A stretch of 64,000 nt of DNA, taken from Agarophyton chilense. Its lineage: Eukaryota > Rhodophyta > Florideophyceae > Gracilariales > Gracilariaceae. The position numbers and the translations under genes are program-made. The notes beneath the pieces are model-generated. The model searched no databases. It had not been told where the DNA came from and saw only the letters and a program-made list of their open reading frames with translations. Location: assembly GCA_030374765.1 (NCBI GenBank), contig JARGXX010000099.1, positions 2,542,001 through 2,606,000 of the forward strand, in the 5' to 3' direction. Shown here piece after piece: positions 63,103-64,000 of the stretch (the first letter of the stretch is position 1; every line of letters begins with the position of its first letter).

Positions 63103-63966
63103 TGAAGAGCAACGTCCTCCACGGAGGTTTGTGGGGACTTAAGTTTTTTCCGGAGCCTCCGGCGTGCAACCTCGTTATGAGTACGAGTAATCCGTTTCAC
63201 GGCGATGGCCGGAACGCCGGTGATGCACCGGCGGGACCGGGTGCCATACACGTGGCCGCAGCGCTCGCGCGACACGTGGCCGCCAGATTGGCCCTTTTTG
63301 TTAGACGGACATTTAGCTATTTAGGATAGACTTTATTTATTCTATTCTACGGTGACTACAGTACTTAGGCCGCCGGCCTCGCGGCCGCCGGTCCAGTAAA
63401 GTCTCGCCAACAAGGGTGATCTTGGTCTTCCAGATCTTGGCTCTGGGTCGAACCGCCTGCACGGATATACAACTCCTTACGGAGGGATTTCCCGTGGTGC
63501 ACGGCTTCCCAACCCCCTTGGACATTCAAGCAGCCTTCGTGTGTTGGGTATCTATTCCCACTTTCGTGGTTCCGCCCGTGTATACGGTTTGCTACACCCG
63601 GCAGTGCCGGCTATTCCCGAGTCCCCTCTTGCGACTCGTGGTCAACCTCGCCCTCTTGCCTCCGTTCCCGTTTTCCTTCCCTTTTCCTCCCCTTCATTGG
63701 GCAATTCCCGCTCTTGCGGCTCGCACTGACACCTGTCGTGCTCGCCACTCTCGTGGGTTTTGCCTCCTCAGAGGATACGCAAGCACCGCTTCGGCGGATA
63801 TTATCGGCTTCTTTCAGCCTCCCTGCGCCCGTCGCGACGGTTCGGCTCCGGCTTACACCCGGCATTGCGCGCCGATCCCTGGGAGGGCTCTACCGCGCCG
63901 GTTACCTCGTGAGAGGAAGATCCGGACGTCTTCGTAGGTTTTCCCCCTTGGGGGCATTGTCCTACA
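63103..63966 (+). repeat. 3' LTR
   Basis: 864 bp, TG ... CA, a near-identical partner of 53857-54719. On its minus strand it may supply the promoter for the antisense frame. Confidence 0.95.
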
Positions 63967-63971
63967 AAACC
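63967..63971. repeat. Target site duplication AAACC (partner at 53852-53856)
   Basis: Five identical bases directly outside both LTRs. This confirms integration of the element as one unit; the last 29 bases of the window are flanking DNA. Confidence 0.9.
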
Positions 63972-64000
63972 GTTGGATCGGGAATGGGTATGGGTATCCC

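Larger units (their letters stand above)
53857..63966 (+). mobile_element. Complete Ty3/gypsy-type LTR retrotransposon with antisense gene, defective
   Basis: The 5' LTR is 53857-54719 and the 3' LTR 63103-63966 (about nine differences by eye, roughly 99% identical). The target duplication AAACC lies at 53852-53856 and 63967-63971. A PBS follows the 5' LTR and a purine tract precedes the 3' LTR. Gene order is gag, protease, RT, RNase H, a proline/threonine-rich segment, then a chromodomain remnant with a stop. No integrase motifs are seen. An antisense reading frame (61280-63055) occupies the space before the 3' LTR. The coding damage (frameshifts near 56700 and 58170, YLGD in RT) contrasts with the youth shown by the LTRs, so it was probably moved by proteins supplied from another copy. 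Confidence 0.95.

Noticed and set aside
1-64000. CRISPR arrays, rRNA genes, canonical tRNA genes, bacterial operons
   Set aside because: No regularly spaced repeats, no rRNA segments and no cloverleaf that I could complete by eye; the T-arm-like phrase in the TRIM LTRs does not fold into a full tRNA.

Overview
The window is nuclear DNA from a eukaryote, most likely a red alga (florideophyte such as Chondrus). The inference rests on compact, mostly single-exon genes, very short GT-AG introns (73-93 nt), tightly packed convergent and divergent gene pairs, and intergenic space filled with decayed LTR retrotransposons. No taxonomic marker was available, so this is inference.

Layout. (1) 1-4706: 5' half of a Ty3/gypsy-type LTR element on the minus strand, cut by the window edge. 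(2) 4.7-24.7 kb: a graveyard. It holds a decayed SF3B4-like splicing factor, a decayed RNA polymerase II largest subunit (RPB1), a decayed DNA transposon with a Plavaka/CACTA-like transposase, and a decayed ATM/Tel1 kinase split by a gag-protease-integrase retroelement. It also holds an integrase remnant split by a miniature LTR element (TRIM). (3) 24738-25428: a solo LTR with a perfect target duplication. (4) 27.4-35.1 kb: an intact gene island with PrmA-type methyltransferase, RNA polymerase III subunit RPC34, P5A ATPase (ATP13A1/Spf1) and polyprenol reductase (SRD5A3, one intron). (5) 36.6-52.2 kb: an XRCC4-like protein, a broken acidic reading frame, a DHRS12-type dehydrogenase, an MYCBP homologue with a one-codon first exon, an alpha-solenoid protein and a charged low-complexity protein. 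The segment ends with a possibly lipid-anchored ApbE/flavin-reductase-like fusion and an exostosin-type glycosyltransferase. (6) 53857-63966: a complete LTR element with near-identical LTRs (863-864 bp), a perfect 5-bp target duplication (AAACC), PBS and PPT.

The last element is the most unusual object. It is young by its LTRs, yet its RT has lost an Asp of the YxDD box. Its gag and pol each carry a frameshift, and no integrase is visible between RNase H and a stop-interrupted chromodomain. Between pol and the 3' LTR it carries an intact 591-codon reading frame of unknown function on the opposite strand. It looks like a trans-mobilised element with an antisense gene.

The cellular genes do not form one pathway. 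They are housekeeping functions: Pol III transcription, ER membrane protein quality control, dolichol synthesis, flavinylation and glycosylation. The contrast between intact island genes and decayed copies of equally basic genes (SF3B4, RPB1, ATM) next door is a feature of the window.
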